Source of the DNA: Rhodoplanes sp963840055
GTDB taxonomy: Bacteria; Pseudomonadota; Alphaproteobacteria; Rhizobiales; Xanthobacteraceae
DNA: 64,000 nt
Assembly: GCA_963840055.1 (NCBI GenBank)
Contig: CAWIXM010000021.1
Coordinates: forward strand, 124,001 to 188,000
Reading direction: 5' to 3'
In this document: positions 52,812 through 62,380 of the stretch, piece after piece
How the letters are laid out: each line of letters opens with the position of its first letter
Numbering within the stretch: position 1 is the first letter of the stretch
Notes under the pieces: generated by a model
What the model was told of the DNA's origin: nothing
Databases searched by the model: none
What the model saw: the letters and a program-made list of their open reading frames with translations, nothing else
Position numbers and translations under genes: made by a program

Positions 52812-54149
52812 ATGACTGATACGGATGGGGATTCGCCAAAATTTCCCAGAGAGCCGATCACGGCAATTGCCCCGGCGCTGCAGCGATTTCTGCACACCGA
52901 AAGCTCAGGCGGGCTCGCGCTTCTGCTCGCCGCAGTCATTGCGCTTGCACTCGCCAATTCGCCCTTTGGACCGGCATTCGATTCGGTCTGGCAGACGACC
53001 ATCGGTCTGCATCTTGCGGATATCACCTGGGATCACACGCTGCGGCATTGGATCAACGATGGTCTTATGACCATCTTCTTCTTCATCGTCGGGCTGGAGA
53101 TCAAACGCGAAATCACCGGCGGTCAGCTGAGAGAACTCAGAGCCGCGGCCTTTCCGTTCGCGGCCGCTATTGGCGGTATGTCCGTGCCCGCCGCACTCTA
53201 TCTTGGACTGGTGTGGTTTGTGCTGCCAGCACGGCCGGAGGCGAGTGCCGGATGGGGCGTCGTCATGGCGACGGATATAGCCTTTGCAGTCGGCTGCATG
53301 GCCCTGCTTGGTCGCCGCGTTCCCGGCAGCCTGAGGGTGTTCATTCTGGCCTTGGCGATCGTCGACGACATCGGGGCCATTCTGGTTATCGCTGTAGGGT
53401 ACAGTCACGGTTTCAGCATCATCCCGTTCTGCGGCGCGGTCGGCGGCATTCTGGTCGCGCTGCTCATGCAATGGCTCGGCATTCGCGCCATGGCCGCCTA
53501 CTGGTGTATTGGCGTGTTGACGTGGCTCGCGCTGCACGAATCGGGCGTGCATCCGACGCTAACAGGCGTCGCGATGGGTTTGTTGACTCCGGTAAGACCC
53601 TGGATCGAGCACGGCAGGTTCGATCGGTTTCTGGAATGGGCCCGCGGCACCACACCCGAAGAAATCGAGCAGGATTTGGAACACAAACCTAAGCCGGTGC
53701 GACAAAAGCTTGCGCGCGCGGCGGTGGAGAGCCTTTCCCCCCAGCAGAGATTGGAGGATGCCCTACATCCATGGTCGGCTTTTTTTGTGCTGCCGCTGTT
53801 TGCCCTTGCCAATGCCGGGGTCGGCATCTCGCTCGACGCCGTCTTTGAGCCGATCACCCTTGCGATCCTGGTCGGGCTTAGCGTCGGAAACCCCATCGGT
53901 ATCTTTGCCTTCTCCTGGCTGGCCGTGAGGTTCGGTATCGCGCGGAAACCGGATGATGTGACGTGGTCGATGTTACTGGGAGCCGGGGCCCTTGGCGGCA
54001 TTGGCTTCACCGTATCCCTTTTCATCGCGAATCTGGCATTCGACGAGGCCGCGCTCCAATCGGCAAAAGTCGGAATTCTGTCAGCCTCACTGATCTCAGG
54101 GCTCGTCGGCATGGGGGTGCTTTGGATGCTGACGCGGAGCCGGTCTTGA
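52812..54149 (+). CDS. nhaA: Na+/H+ antiporter NhaA (copy 2)
   Basis: 445 residues, almost identical to 17810-19147 with a few substitutions (for example GVLTWLALHESGVHP for GLLTWLALHQSGVHP, and VSLFIANLAF for MSLFIANLAF). The ion-site Asp residues are kept. Start ATG at 52812 after GGTAGGT. Two functional copies may raise antiporter dosage. Confidence 0.96.
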   Translation: MTDTDGDSPKFPREPITAIAPALQRFLHTESSGGLALLLAAVIALALANSPFGPAFDSVWQTTIGLHLADITWDHTLRHWINDGLMTIFFFIVGLEIKREITGGQLRELRAAAFPFAAAIGGMSVPAALYLGLVWFVLPARPEASAGWGVVMATDIAFAVGCMALLGRRVPGSLRVFILALAIVDDIGAILVIAVGYSHGFSIIPFCGAVGGILVALLMQWLGIRAMAAYWCIGVLTWLALHESGVHPTLTGVAMGLLTPVRPWIEHGRFDRFLEWARGTTPEEIEQDLEHKPKPVRQKLARAAVESLSPQQRLEDALHPWSAFFVLPLFALANAGVGISLDAVFEPITLAILVGLSVGNPIGIFAFSWLAVRFGIARKPDDVTWSMLLGAGALGGIGFTVSLFIANLAFDEAALQSAKVGILSASLISGLVGMGVLWMLTRSRS

Positions 54150-54236
54150 GCTTTTGGTGTGTGGGGTGGATTTTTGTGGTGCTTCCCAGGGCGACGAGAT
54201 CATCGGCCTGGGATTTTGCCGGTGTGATGGTGCGCA

Positions 54237-54592
54237 ACTCTGGGGCTAATGCGTGATTCAGCTTCATCGCCATGACCCTTTTTTGTTTGGGGGTTGTGGT
54301 GCGACGGTCCAGAACTCGCCTATGCGATATCCGCGTCGTTAGCCTTCCACCGCGTGGTGGTGCGATCAGGCGGCCGGCTGAAGTTCGGCTTACGTCAATG
54401 ACACTATGCCTATAGGATTCAAGGTCAACTGCAGCGAGATCACGCGCAACAGACCCGGAACGCCCTTCGCCATGAAGCAAATCATCTGTGCGGTATCGGC
54501 AGTGATGAGCACGATTTTTGTCCGTCGCACATTTTCTCGGTCACGCCGCGAGCATTAATTGTTCGGGCATCTTAGGAATTGTCCCCGGACTA
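54237..54592. other. No gene recognised
   Basis: About 356 bp between nhaA copy 2 and the lytic transglycosylase pseudogene. CCACCGCGTGGTGG is a small palindrome at about 54349. No coding frame that I trust. Confidence 0.4.
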
Positions 54593-55923
54593 CTAATTCA
54601 CGCTGCTGCCGCGGCGGATATCGGCCTCGATCATGAGCCGGTTACCGCGGCCGAAGCGCACGCGATAGGTCTGCAGGTTCTCCATAATGCGCTGAACGTA
54701 GTTGCGCGTTTCGGAGAACGGGATGCGCTCGACCCAGTCGACCGGATCGACCCGCGGATCGCGCGGATCGCCGAAGCGCTTAATCCACTGCTTCACGCGG
54801 CCGCGTCCGGCATTGTAGGCGGCGAAGGCCAGGATGTAGGAGCCGCGATAGGTCTCGATATTGCCGCCCAATTCCGCCGCGCCCATCTGCACATTATAGA
54901 CTTTGTCGCGGAGCAGGCGCCGCCGGCTGTATTTCACCCCATAAGTCCGCGCGATGAAACGGCCGTCGGCCGGCGTCACCTGCATCAGACCCATCGCCTT
55001 GGCGGAGGAGATAGTGCGCGGGTTGAAGGCGCTCTCCTGGCGCGCGATGGCATAGACGATCGTCGGTTCGACCGGAGGACCGATCGGCGAGTAGCGCGGC
55101 AAGCCATAGGTGGGGAAGGCATGATGATCGAGCGGCAGGCCGCGGCTGACCGCGCTCTTGCCCATCAGCACGGCGGCGCGGGCGTGGCGGTGCTTGCGCG
55201 CGAGCTCGGCGATCAGCGTCAGCGCCCCGGCAGCGTCAACACGGTCGAGATCGGCGACGAAGGTGATCACGAGGCTGCGTTCGCCGATCGCATAGAGGAG
55301 GTCGACGGCACGAACGATTTCCGCCCGGCTGAGCGCGGCACGCGTGGCCGCCAATGCGGGCGCCGGCAAGCTGGCCGTAATAGGTCGTCGCGTGGCGCGC
55401 AGCCCGAGCATAATGCTTGTTAGCCTCCTTCCGCCGGCCGGCGGCCTCGGCGGTGCGGCCCTGCCAGTAGCCGGCCCGCGCGAGAGCCGTCGTGTTCTCG
55501 ATGCCAAAAGCGCGGATGCGCGCGAAGTGCCGCGCCGCGGTGCCTGGATCCTTGAGGAAGCGGAGCGCGATCCATCCGGCCATGAATTCGCTTTCGACGC
55601 GGTAATTCTCCTTGGCCGGTAGCGCGGTATTGGCGCAGATGAGATAGGCCTCCCTAGGCTGCCCGCGCTCGATCAGCGTGCGCGCCAGCACGCGTCGTTC
55701 TCTCCACCAGTCATCGCGATCATGACCAGCACCAAGCTTGCTCGGTGCCGACAGCATCAGCTTGGCTGCCGCCTCTTCCTTGTCGTGCCGGCGTAGCCAG
55801 CGGATGCGGTTCCGGCCGGTCTTTCCTCTGCCGAGGCTCTGCCGGAGAAGCGCGCTTACATAGGCAGAACCCAGGCTCTCCTCGAGCAACCACCGGACGG
55901 CGCCTGAGCGGTCCATACTGAGT
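54593..55923 (-). pseudogene. Soluble lytic murein transglycosylase, frameshifted
   Basis: The upstream frame (55916 to about 55385) has the Slt superhelical repeats (GYWQGRTAEAAGRRKEANKH, YARAARHATTYYGQLAGARI). The downstream frame holds the catalytic domain: AIARQESAFNPRTISSAKAM then GLMQVTP with the catalytic Glu, and LAFAAYNAGRGRVKQWI. A shift at about 55385 (GCCGGCGCCCGCATTGG) separates them. About 440 residues remain of the usual 650-700; the N-terminus is lost beside the duplicated segment at 56031. Confidence 0.88.
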
Positions 55924-56030
55924 GCCTCAGCGAGCTTACCGATCTTCTTGGGGCGTACTGAGGATCGGTCACGGCGCGCTCACGGTCGATGGCCTCCCGC
56001 TGCGCCCGTGAGGCCTTAGCCTGTGCCTCG

Positions 56031-56987
56031 GCTTACGTGGTCCTCGCATCGGCGTTTATAGTGGGCGCAGAATTGCTAGTGGTGATCCTGCTCTGAGCGG
56101 CTCGCCGTCATGGCCTTCGCGCCCGGCCCTGCCATAACCCTTATGGCGCCGCGGGGGTGAGCCTTCTTCGGCAAACCGGGGCCTGCCCCGCTAAAGCCTT
56201 CGCCTTATGCCCGTCCAAGTAGATAACGTGAGTGCGATCGCATCGCGAGCCATCGTCTATGAGCGCGATCACATAAGCTGCTGCGCCAGTCTATTATAAT
56301 AGCCTAACGCGTGTTCCTGGGCCTCACCGAAAGCATTGGCAGGCTTGGGGATAGCCGGCGCCGCGACTGGGGGTGAAGCGACGAGCCAGCCAACCAAGGA
56401 TACCAAGCCGTGTCTCCTCGAATTTTGCTTTTTGACGAGCAGAGCGTTTACCGCGCCGGATTGCATAGTCTCATCAGTTCAAACATGCCGCACGCCGAAG
56501 TGGTCGAAGCGAACAGTCTGAACGAAGCTTTGTCGCAAATTCGGAATGACGCGTTCAATCTGGTCATCCTAGGGGTGAACCTGCCCAGCCTGCTGCTCGG
56601 TTTCCTAAAAGCCGCACGCGAAGCGTCACCGTCGACCCAGTTCGCAATTATATCGGCCTTGGACACGCGCGCGGCCATTCTCGCCACCTTAGCCGCGGGT
56701 TTGCACGGCTTCATTTCGAAGCACCAGTCCGACGCCGACATTCTCGACGCCATCACCTACCTCCTGTCCGGGCGGACTTATGTGCCTCGCTCGCTCGTGG
56801 AAGCAGGTGATGACGAGGCTTCCGTCAGCCAAGGCTACAGGAGGGCCGCGCCTTTGCTTTCGACTGAGGCCGACCTCTCAAAGCTGACGAAGCGCCAGCG
56901 TGAAGTGCTGCAACTTCTCGCACGTGGCATGTCCAACAAGGAGATTGCCCGTGCGCTGAAAATTGCCGAGGCGACGACGAAAATTCA
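56031..56987. repeat. Segmental duplication, copy 2 (pairs with 4160-5117)
   Basis: Nearly identical to 4160-5117. This copy continues through the complete response-regulator gene, so it is likely the donor. Confidence 0.9.
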
Positions 56988-57129
56988 TATGGCAGCGTTG
57001 TTGCGGGCACTCGGCGCGCGCAACCGTACCGAGGCCGCCTACAAAGCAGGCCATCTCGTCGATTCGACCGAGCCGGCCGATGCCGAGGACCGCCCCACCG
57101 TCATCAAAAAGGACGCCCTAACCTTTTGA
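56410..57129 (+). CDS. NarL/LuxR-type response regulator lacking the phospho-acceptor Asp
   Basis: 239 residues from GTG at 56410. Receiver-like domain residues 1-120 (RILLFDEQSVYRAGLHSLIS, LVILGVNLPSLL, GLHGFISKHQSDADILDAIT with the conserved Lys), LuxR-type HTH at about 155-215 (LTKRQREVLQLLARGMSNKE, EATTKIHMAALLRALG). Where phosphorylated regulators have LLDxxLP, this has ILGVNLP, so the Asp is Gly. It is therefore probably controlled without phosphorylation, for instance by a ligand or its own level. A truncated copy lies at 4534. No kinase nearby. Confidence 0.85.
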   Translation: MSPRILLFDEQSVYRAGLHSLISSNMPHAEVVEANSLNEALSQIRNDAFNLVILGVNLPSLLLGFLKAAREASPSTQFAIISALDTRAAILATLAAGLHGFISKHQSDADILDAITYLLSGRTYVPRSLVEAGDDEASVSQGYRRAAPLLSTEADLSKLTKRQREVLQLLARGMSNKEIARALKIAEATTKIHMAALLRALGARNRTEAAYKAGHLVDSTEPADAEDRPTVIKKDALTF

Positions 57130-57359
57130 TCAGGAGCATCCTTAAAAAGGACGCCAAGCTCGCTCACGAGGCTCTTGGAGTCATCTGGGCTATTCGCAAT
57201 CCTTATGGTTATATCCAGAAAGAGGAAGCCGCAGGTATAGAAACGGATTGGTTTAATCCTTACAAACAAATTAGAGGTTTAATCTGCGTAAAGGCGATTA
57301 CCGTCCCAATCGAGACATTTTTTGCGTGGTACGTCGGCCAAAAGGCTGGATATTTTTGA
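57126..57359 (+). CDS. Possible small hypothetical protein
   Basis: TTG start overlapping the regulator stop. 77 codons (HEALGVIWAIRNPYGYIQKE, PYKQIRGLICVKAITVPIET). AT-richer than the neighbours. May be a gene co-transcribed with the regulator or only open by chance. Confidence 0.35.
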   Translation: MIRSILKKDAKLAHEALGVIWAIRNPYGYIQKEEAAGIETDWFNPYKQIRGLICVKAITVPIETFFAWYVGQKAGYF

Positions 57360-57492
57360 TTTAGGTCAGCACAAGCATGGCAGACAGTAGCGGGATTTCC
57401 GTTGCTGGCACATTGCGTCGTCGCTTGATCGTCGGCTTTCGGCGAGCTGCGGCTGTGGGACGAGAGGCGTCGTGGGCGGGCCGCATCCTGCT

Positions 57493-57606
57493 TACTTGGA
57501 AGATAGTAGCTCGGGCAGCTTCGCGATATTTCGATGCGATCCGCCAGGACTTCGTCGTGCGTTGAGCACGTTTTGCCTGCCGGGCCTCGTTCTCGTCCCC
57601 GCGGAA
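57493..57606. repeat. About 110-bp direct repeat, left of IS200
   Basis: AGATAGTAGCTCGGGCAGCT to CCCGCGGAAGTA, repeated at 58265-58375 with few changes. Both carry the same minus-strand coding text (YFRGDENEARQAK). Flanks the IS200 element. Confidence 0.85.
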
Positions 57607-58260
57607 GTAAGTATCCCCCGGCAAAGCCGGGGGCTTTAGGATGTGAGCCGCTCAAAGCGGCTGGTTGGGGTCGCTGACGCGACCCCGGGTTCAGGCGCCA
57701 CCTGAAGGTGGCAGATCAGCGCCACAGATTGAGCTGCTCCAGGCGCCTGTCCTCTTCCTCCTGGTTCTTGATGTACTCACGGATCGCTTGCTCGTCCCGC
57801 CCCACCGTGGAGACATAGTACCCTCTGGCCCAGAAGTGCTGGCCCACGAAATTGCGCTTTCGTTCGCCGTAGACCCGGGCCAGGTGGATCGCGCTCTTGC
57901 CCTTGATGAATCCTACCACCTGCGACACCGCATATTTTGGTGGGATCGAGATCATCATGTGCACGTGATCCGGCAGCAGATGTCCCTCTTCGATCCGGCA
58001 TTCCTTCTGCGTCGCCAATCTCCGGAACACCTCCGCAAGATGCCTCCGCAGCTCCGCGTACAGCGTCTTCCTGCGACATTTGGGAATGAAGACCACGTGA
58101 TATTTGCAGTCCCATTTCGCGTGGCTTAGGCTCTCAAATTCGTCCATCGATGAACTTCCCCTTCGTGTGCTTGGCGGCTCACGAGTCGGAAGCTTCGTCG
58201 ATGGACCCCCTTAAACGTCAAACTTCTACTGCCACCCCGGCAGAGCCGGGGGAACTCCTT
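57607..58260 (-). mobile_element. IS200/IS605-family element (IS200 type)
   Basis: One TnpA gene between two end hairpins: CCCCCGGC-AAA-GCCGGGGG at 57615-57633 and CCCCGGC-AGA-GCCGGGG at 58235-58251. No inverted ends or target duplication, as expected for this family. No TnpB. Confidence 0.85.
57716..58147 (-). CDS. tnpA: IS200-type transposase TnpA (HUH/Y1)
   Basis: 143 residues. Start (KWDCKYHVVFIPKCRRK), HUH motif in LLPDHVHMMISIPP and the catalytic Tyr in AIREYIKNQEEED. A single-strand transposase that cuts at the foot of the end hairpins. Complete. Confidence 0.95.
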   Translation of the reverse strand: MDEFESLSHAKWDCKYHVVFIPKCRRKTLYAELRRHLAEVFRRLATQKECRIEEGHLLPDHVHMMISIPPKYAVSQVVGFIKGKSAIHLARVYGERKRNFVGQHFWARGYYVSTVGRDEQAIREYIKNQEEEDRRLEQLNLWR

Positions 58261-58436
58261 TGGATAATAGTAGCTCGGGCAGCTTCGCGATATTTCGATG
58301 CGATCCGCCAGGACTTCGTCGTGCGTTGAGCACGTTTTGCCTGCCGGGCCTCGTTCTCGTCCCCGCGGAAATAGGTGTAGGCGACCGCCTGACCGGTGGC
58401 GTCCTCAATGCGGAACGCCTGCTCAAGCTCACGCAC
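58226..58436 (-). pseudogene. Broken small hypothetical gene at the IS200 border
   Basis: FRIEDATGQAVAYTYFRGDE in one frame, IAKLPELLLSK in another: together they resemble a small Rhizobiales protein with a conserved NIAKLPELL end. At least two frameshifts, and the tail runs into the IS200 end. A second partial copy is at 57493-57606. Confidence 0.5.
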
Positions 58437-58537
58437 GGATCAAGGGAGCGGGGAGCGACGGGTCATGGGAGTTGTTGATACGCTCCCGCCCTCGCACGGT
58501 ACATCGGCGGTCGGTGCGGGCATAGCGGGGCCGTTAT

Positions 58538-58822
58538 TTAGCTGACTCCTTCGACGGTGTAGGCCCTGCAAGTCGAGTGAGCGAGCCGCATAGGCAAAAT
58601 CTTCTGATACTCCGGCGAGCTGTACCAGCGCTTCGCAGCCGAGGTATCGGCGAACTCAATAATAACGATCCGTTTCGGCTCCGGCCCACCCTCGAGTAAC
58701 TCGGCTGGGCCGCCCCGTGTCAGAAACCGACCGCCATATTGCTCGATCGTTGCGGGAACCGCCGCCGACTTGTACTCAACCGGGTTGTTGATCTGGACTT
58801 CGAAGACGAAATAAGCCGGCAT
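58538..58822 (-). CDS. DUF1330 family protein
   Basis: 94 residues from ATG at 58822 after GGAGGGAAG. AYFVFEVQINNPVEYKSAAV, YGGRFLTRGGPAELLEGG, KRIVIIEFADTSAAKRWYSS and PEYQKILPMR are the DUF1330 signature, a dimeric ferredoxin-like (ABM-type) fold. Enzymatic role unknown. Longer upstream starts are not needed. Confidence 0.92.
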   Translation of the reverse strand: MPAYFVFEVQINNPVEYKSAAVPATIEQYGGRFLTRGGPAELLEGGPEPKRIVIIEFADTSAAKRWYSSPEYQKILPMRLAHSTCRAYTVEGVS

Positions 58823-59013
58823 AATTGCTTCCCTCCTTGGAGCGTTTCGGGTTTGCCAGCTTAGGAGTCCAGGGCCGGAGAACTCAACCGTGATCCACGC
58901 GGTCGCAACGTGCGAGAAGGAACGAAGGGGGATGCTCAGGCTTATATGGCGATGGCGGCTCCACTCGCACATGTTGCCGAGCGTCATCGGAGGGCCGACC
59001 GACTGCTTGTGAA

Positions 59014-59268
59014 TTACCGCCTGCTACCTCCGCCGCCGAAGGAGTAGTACGGCCCGTAAGCCGCGTACCAGGAGTTGGCAACGCACTGGCCGCCGGAACC
59101 GCTTACGACCGCCCGGCACTGATCGAGGGTGGAGAAGTAGCAGTTTGTGGCTCCGTTCCCCTTGTCAGCACACCAGGGATAGAGGCGAGAACGTGCACTT
59201 GCGGGCGCGGTGTTGGCGGATGAAGCGGCGGCCAAGGCGGCTAGTGCAAGCATAGCGGTTCGACGCAT
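59014..59268 (-). CDS. DUF3551 family secreted protein
   Basis: 84 residues with a signal peptide (MLALAALAAASSANTAPASA) and the DUF3551 pattern: YPWCADKGNGATNCYFSTLD then QCRAVVSGSGGQCVANSWY, four Cys, Gly/Tyr-rich end. Typical of Bradyrhizobium and relatives, where many copies occur. Likely periplasmic; function unknown. Confidence 0.88.
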   Translation of the reverse strand: MRRTAMLALAALAAASSANTAPASARSRLYPWCADKGNGATNCYFSTLDQCRAVVSGSGGQCVANSWYAAYGPYYSFGGGGSRR

Positions 59269-59295
59269 GTGGCTCCCCTGTTTGCACCCCGACGT

Positions 59296-59520
59296 CTATG
59301 TGGGAGTGGCCGAACCAGTTCGCCAATTCCCGCTTGCCTGCATCTCCCGCCAATTTGGCCGGGCGTCAGCGCCGATGATTCCACATCGAGTGCAGACCAT
59401 GCGTTGACGGAACGCGCGGAGCAGAACGGCGTCGGGCCAGCGATCTGCCAGCATGACGGCCTCATGGTGACAAAGCTCGCATGTCACCGCGAGCGAGCGA
59501 ACGCCAAGCTCGCGCATGTT
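59296..59520 (-). CDS. Small zinc-ribbon protein (CxxC pair type)
   Basis: 74 residues from MRELGVRSLAV. CELCHHEAVMLADRWPDAVL and VCTRCGIIGADARPNWRE: two Cys pairs with a downstream PNWRE, a recurrent small protein in Bradyrhizobium-like genomes. The longer frame upstream contains a 40-bp piece of the response-regulator gene (59528-59567) and is not native. Confidence 0.6.
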   Translation of the reverse strand, partial: NMRELGVRSLAVTCELCHHEAVMLADRWPDAVLLRAFRQRMVCTRCGIIGADARPNWREMQASGNWRTGSATPT

Positions 59521-59527
59521 ACCGAGC

Positions 59528-59567
59528 ACCTTAGCCGCGGGTTTGCACGGCTTCATTTCGAAGCACC
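59528..59567. repeat. 40-bp fragment of the response-regulator gene
   Basis: ACCTTAGCCGCGGGTTTGCA and the following 20 bases equal a stretch near 4810-4850 and its copy at about 56687-56726. A third trace of this gene in the window. Confidence 0.8.
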
Positions 59568-59582
59568 TGTCCCTCCTGAAAA

Positions 59583-60603
59583 TCATATCCGGGCGTAGGC
59601 ATGATGGAGTCCTGAAAGGATCGGCACAGTGACGATGACTCCATGTCGCTGGATCCTGCGCCCGGACGGCGCATCTTTGTCCAAGGACAGGTGCGTGCGC
59701 GTTTCATTGTAATAGGCGAAATACGCGGCCAGAACCCGCCGAAGATGCCGCGCACCGAAGATCAGAACATGATCCAGGCAGTCACGCCGCAGCGTTCCAA
59801 TCAGCCGTTCCGCATATGGGTTCTGCCAGGGCGAACGAGGCGATATTGGTCGGTCTCGGATCCCCATCGTCCGAACCCGTCGTTGGAAGACTGGACCGTA
59901 TGCGCCGTCATTGTCGCGCACCAGATAGGTCGGTGGTGTCTCCCACGGAAAGGCCTCGGACAATCTGCTGCGCCAACCACTCCGCGGTCGGATGCCGGGT
60001 CACGGCAAACCACAGCAATTGTCGTCGTCCGTGGCCGATAATGATGAAGGCAAACAGGCGCTCGAAGTACACCGTTGGAACCACGCACAGGTCGATCGCA
60101 GCAATCGCCTCCGCATGATTGCGCAGGAATGTCCTCCAGCTCTGGGAGGGTGGACGCCGTCGACGCATCATGTATCTGGACACCGTCGACTCGGCGAGTT
60201 CGAACCCCAGCTTGAGCAATTCACCATGGATCCGCGGAGCCCCCCACAATGGGTTTTCCCGGTTCATCCTTCGGATCAGATCACGCAGTTCGCGATCGAT
60301 CCGAGATCGTCCTGCCCGCTTTCGCGATTTCCAACGCCAGTAGCTCCGATACCCCGCCCGATGCCACCGCAGGATCGTCGCCGGCTCAACAACCTGGGCC
60401 ATACCGAGCAGGCCCGGCCACAGCCGCGTCATCCACACCAGCAGTGCGCGGTCGCTGCCCCGCAGCGGCAAACGTGTCGAACGGTGCCTCAATGCAATAT
60501 TGAGTTGATGACGCAGAAAGAGGTTCTCTGCTTCAAGCCGACGCGGCGACTTAAACAGATCGACGACAAATACTGCAAGCAAGCGGAGGATCGCGAGCAT
60601 CAA
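59583..60603 (-). pseudogene. Integrase-core transposase, frameshifted
   Basis: Upstream frame 60603-59960: EAENLFLRHQLNIALRHRS, ENPLWGAPRIHGELLKLG. Downstream frame: AFPWETPPTYLVRDNDGAYG (Asp), SPWQNPYAERLIGTLRRDCL (Glu), YYNETRTHLSLDKDAP. The shift is at about 59950 (VRGLSVGD against VEAFPWE). RNase H-type (rve) core of the kind common in Bradyrhizobium. A 330-bp part of its start is duplicated at 62912-63241. Confidence 0.88.
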
Positions 60604-60670
60604 ACGCGATGATGCGCTGATTCTGTCTCATCTTGCGAATCCGGCCGGATCGGAATTTCGGGAGCCACAG
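60341..60670. repeat. 330-bp duplication, copy 1 (pairs with 62912-63241)
   Basis: From TAGCTCCGATACCCCGCCCG to GGGAGCCACAG, same orientation in both places with a few changes. Confidence 0.9.
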
Positions 60671-60671
60671 C

Positions 60672-61498
60672 TGGATGCCGGCTATGGCAATAACAGCGCG
60701 CTGCGCGCCGACATCACGGCGCTGGGCTTGACCTACGCAGCCGGGATTCTGTCGACGACCACGGTATGGGCGCAAGGCGCGCGGCCGTTGCCGGCGAAGC
60801 CGTGGTCGGGCCGTGGCCGCCCGCCGAAACTGATGCGGCGCGACGCCAAGCACCGACCGGTCGCGGTCAAGGCGCTGGCGCTCGGCCTGCCGAAACGGGC
60901 TTGGCGCACGATTGCATGGCGCGAGGGCACGGCCGAGCCGCTGCGCTCGCGCTTTGCCCGCCTGCGGGTTCGCGCCGCGCATCGCGACGAATGGCGCGCC
61001 GAGCTGCGAGCGGAGGAATGGCTGCTGATCGAGTGGCCGAAAGGCGAGAGCGAGCCGACCAAATACTGGCTTTCGACGCTTCCGCAAAACATTGCCTTCG
61101 CTGATCTGGTCGACTTCGCCAAGCTGCGCTGGCGCATCGAGCGCGACTATCAGGAGCTCAAGCAGGAAGTCGGACTTGGCCATTTCGAAGGCCGTGGATG
61201 GCGCGGCTTCCACCACCACGCCACGCTGTGCATCGCCGCCTATGGGTTTCTGATTGCCGAGCGGGCGACGATTCCCCCCTCAGCAAACCGTTCCGCCAGG
61301 ATGTTCCCGCGACCTGCCGTTCCCGACGGTTACCGACCCCGCGGCGCCGCCGCTGCGGCCCGAACGCCATGTTCCGAACTCGATCGCCACCATGCGCCGC
61401 CGCCTCGTCGCCGCCCTCGTCAAAACGCTGCCGCGATGCCCATGCTGCGCAGCGCCGATCGTCAGACGATCACGACCGAAAACTTTGTGATGCAGTAA
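60672..61498 (+). pseudogene. IS701-family transposase, N-terminally truncated
   Basis: DAGYGNNSALRADITALGLT at the left border, then KYWLSTLPQNIAFADLVDFA and LRWRIERDYQELKQEVGLGH with the catalytic Glu, then GRGWRGFHHHATLCIAAYGF. The first catalytic residue and N-terminus are missing. Different from the IS701 remnant at 5223. The end is complete. Confidence 0.88.
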
Positions 61499-61871
61499 GA
61501 CTAAGTCATTGATATATAATACATACCCCTTTATAGTTAGGGTGTTAGTAGTAAAAAGGGGTTGCAGGGGAAAAGGGAAAGGGAAGTTAGAGCACACCTC
61601 GGTTAACACCTAACACCTAACACCCTTCCGTGTGTGCTGGTAGCATAAAAACAGTGGTCACCATACACATCGATTCCAGCGCCCTGACAGCGCTCAGCAA
61701 GCGCCTCGAACAGGCCGCTGGCATATGATGACGCTGATTGTCGTGACATGGGACGTCCTCCTTTTGCTGATTCCCTGCGAGACTCTACGTCTCACGGGGT
61801 GGGGGAGCATGGCCAGGCCATCCCATTACCGGTCATCTTGAGAGCAGTCCCGAGCGGATACCATCAGACGC
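61499..61871. other. AT-richer spacer with a short tandem repeat
   Basis: Contains GTTAACACCTAACACCTAAC (units of ACACCTA at 61601-61624) and the inverse TTAGGGTGTTAGTAG at about 61539. No coding frame seen. The base composition differs from the neighbours. Confidence 0.5.
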
Positions 61872-62033
61872 TTACAACACAAGCTGCACGAGCGAGTTGA
61901 GAAGGGCCGCCCAAAGCAACGTGAAAAACCCGTACGTCACGATCTTCCCAAGGAGGTCTAACTCGCGATCCGGATTCAATCCAGGGTCTCTTGACTGCTC
62001 CGTCGCTGCTATTTGTTCAAGTTTCGTTTCCAT
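61872..62033 (-). CDS. Small membrane protein
   Basis: 53 residues from METKLEQIAATEQ. Charged start, then one span (IVTYGFFTLLWAALLNSLVQ) up to the stop. Start after GGAAA-type sequence; a longer start at 62057 is possible. No family known. Confidence 0.5.
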   Translation of the reverse strand: METKLEQIAATEQSRDPGLNPDRELDLLGKIVTYGFFTLLWAALLNSLVQLVL

Positions 62034-62177
62034 TTCAAGTTTCCTTTCCCATTTCAAGTTTCCTTTCCATTGTGTCTTTGAATAGAAGGCCGCGGCTTGC
62101 CGGTCCGGCGCGTTACGCGTTCAACGAGGTGCTCAAGCCGCGCGCCGACTAAGCACTAAGAGGCGACAAGAAACGCT

Positions 62178-62363
62178 TTATCGGTCGTCGATCGCCATCG
62201 CCGATTTAACGGCGGCGCGGGCTGCCGCGTCCGTGGAGTCGGTGAAGTAGATGACGGCGTGGACCAGTCCGAAGATCATGGCCGCCAGGACCACACAGAA
62301 CATAAGGAATCGAAAGGCCGGCTCTTCGTGCTGGGCATTTGGGCTTTCAATGATCGTCGCCAC
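62178..62363 (-). CDS. Small membrane protein
   Basis: 61 residues. PAFRFLMFCVVLAAMIFGLV followed by HAVIYF forms one span, with a soluble Ala-rich tail (DSTDAAARAAVKSAMAIDD). GGGAGGACGTTCGTGAGTG precedes ATG. Unknown function. Confidence 0.55.
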   Translation of the reverse strand: MATIIESPNAQHEEPAFRFLMFCVVLAAMIFGLVHAVIYFTDSTDAAARAAVKSAMAIDDR

Positions 62364-62380
62364 TCACGAACGTCCTCCCT

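Larger units (their letters stand above)
52483..54236. repeat. Segmental duplication with nhaA, copy 2 (pairs with 17481-19234)
   Basis: Same start and end as copy 1. Upstream flank is an IS30 remnant here and an IS110 remnant in copy 1, so the unit itself has been moved or duplicated. Confidence 0.93.
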
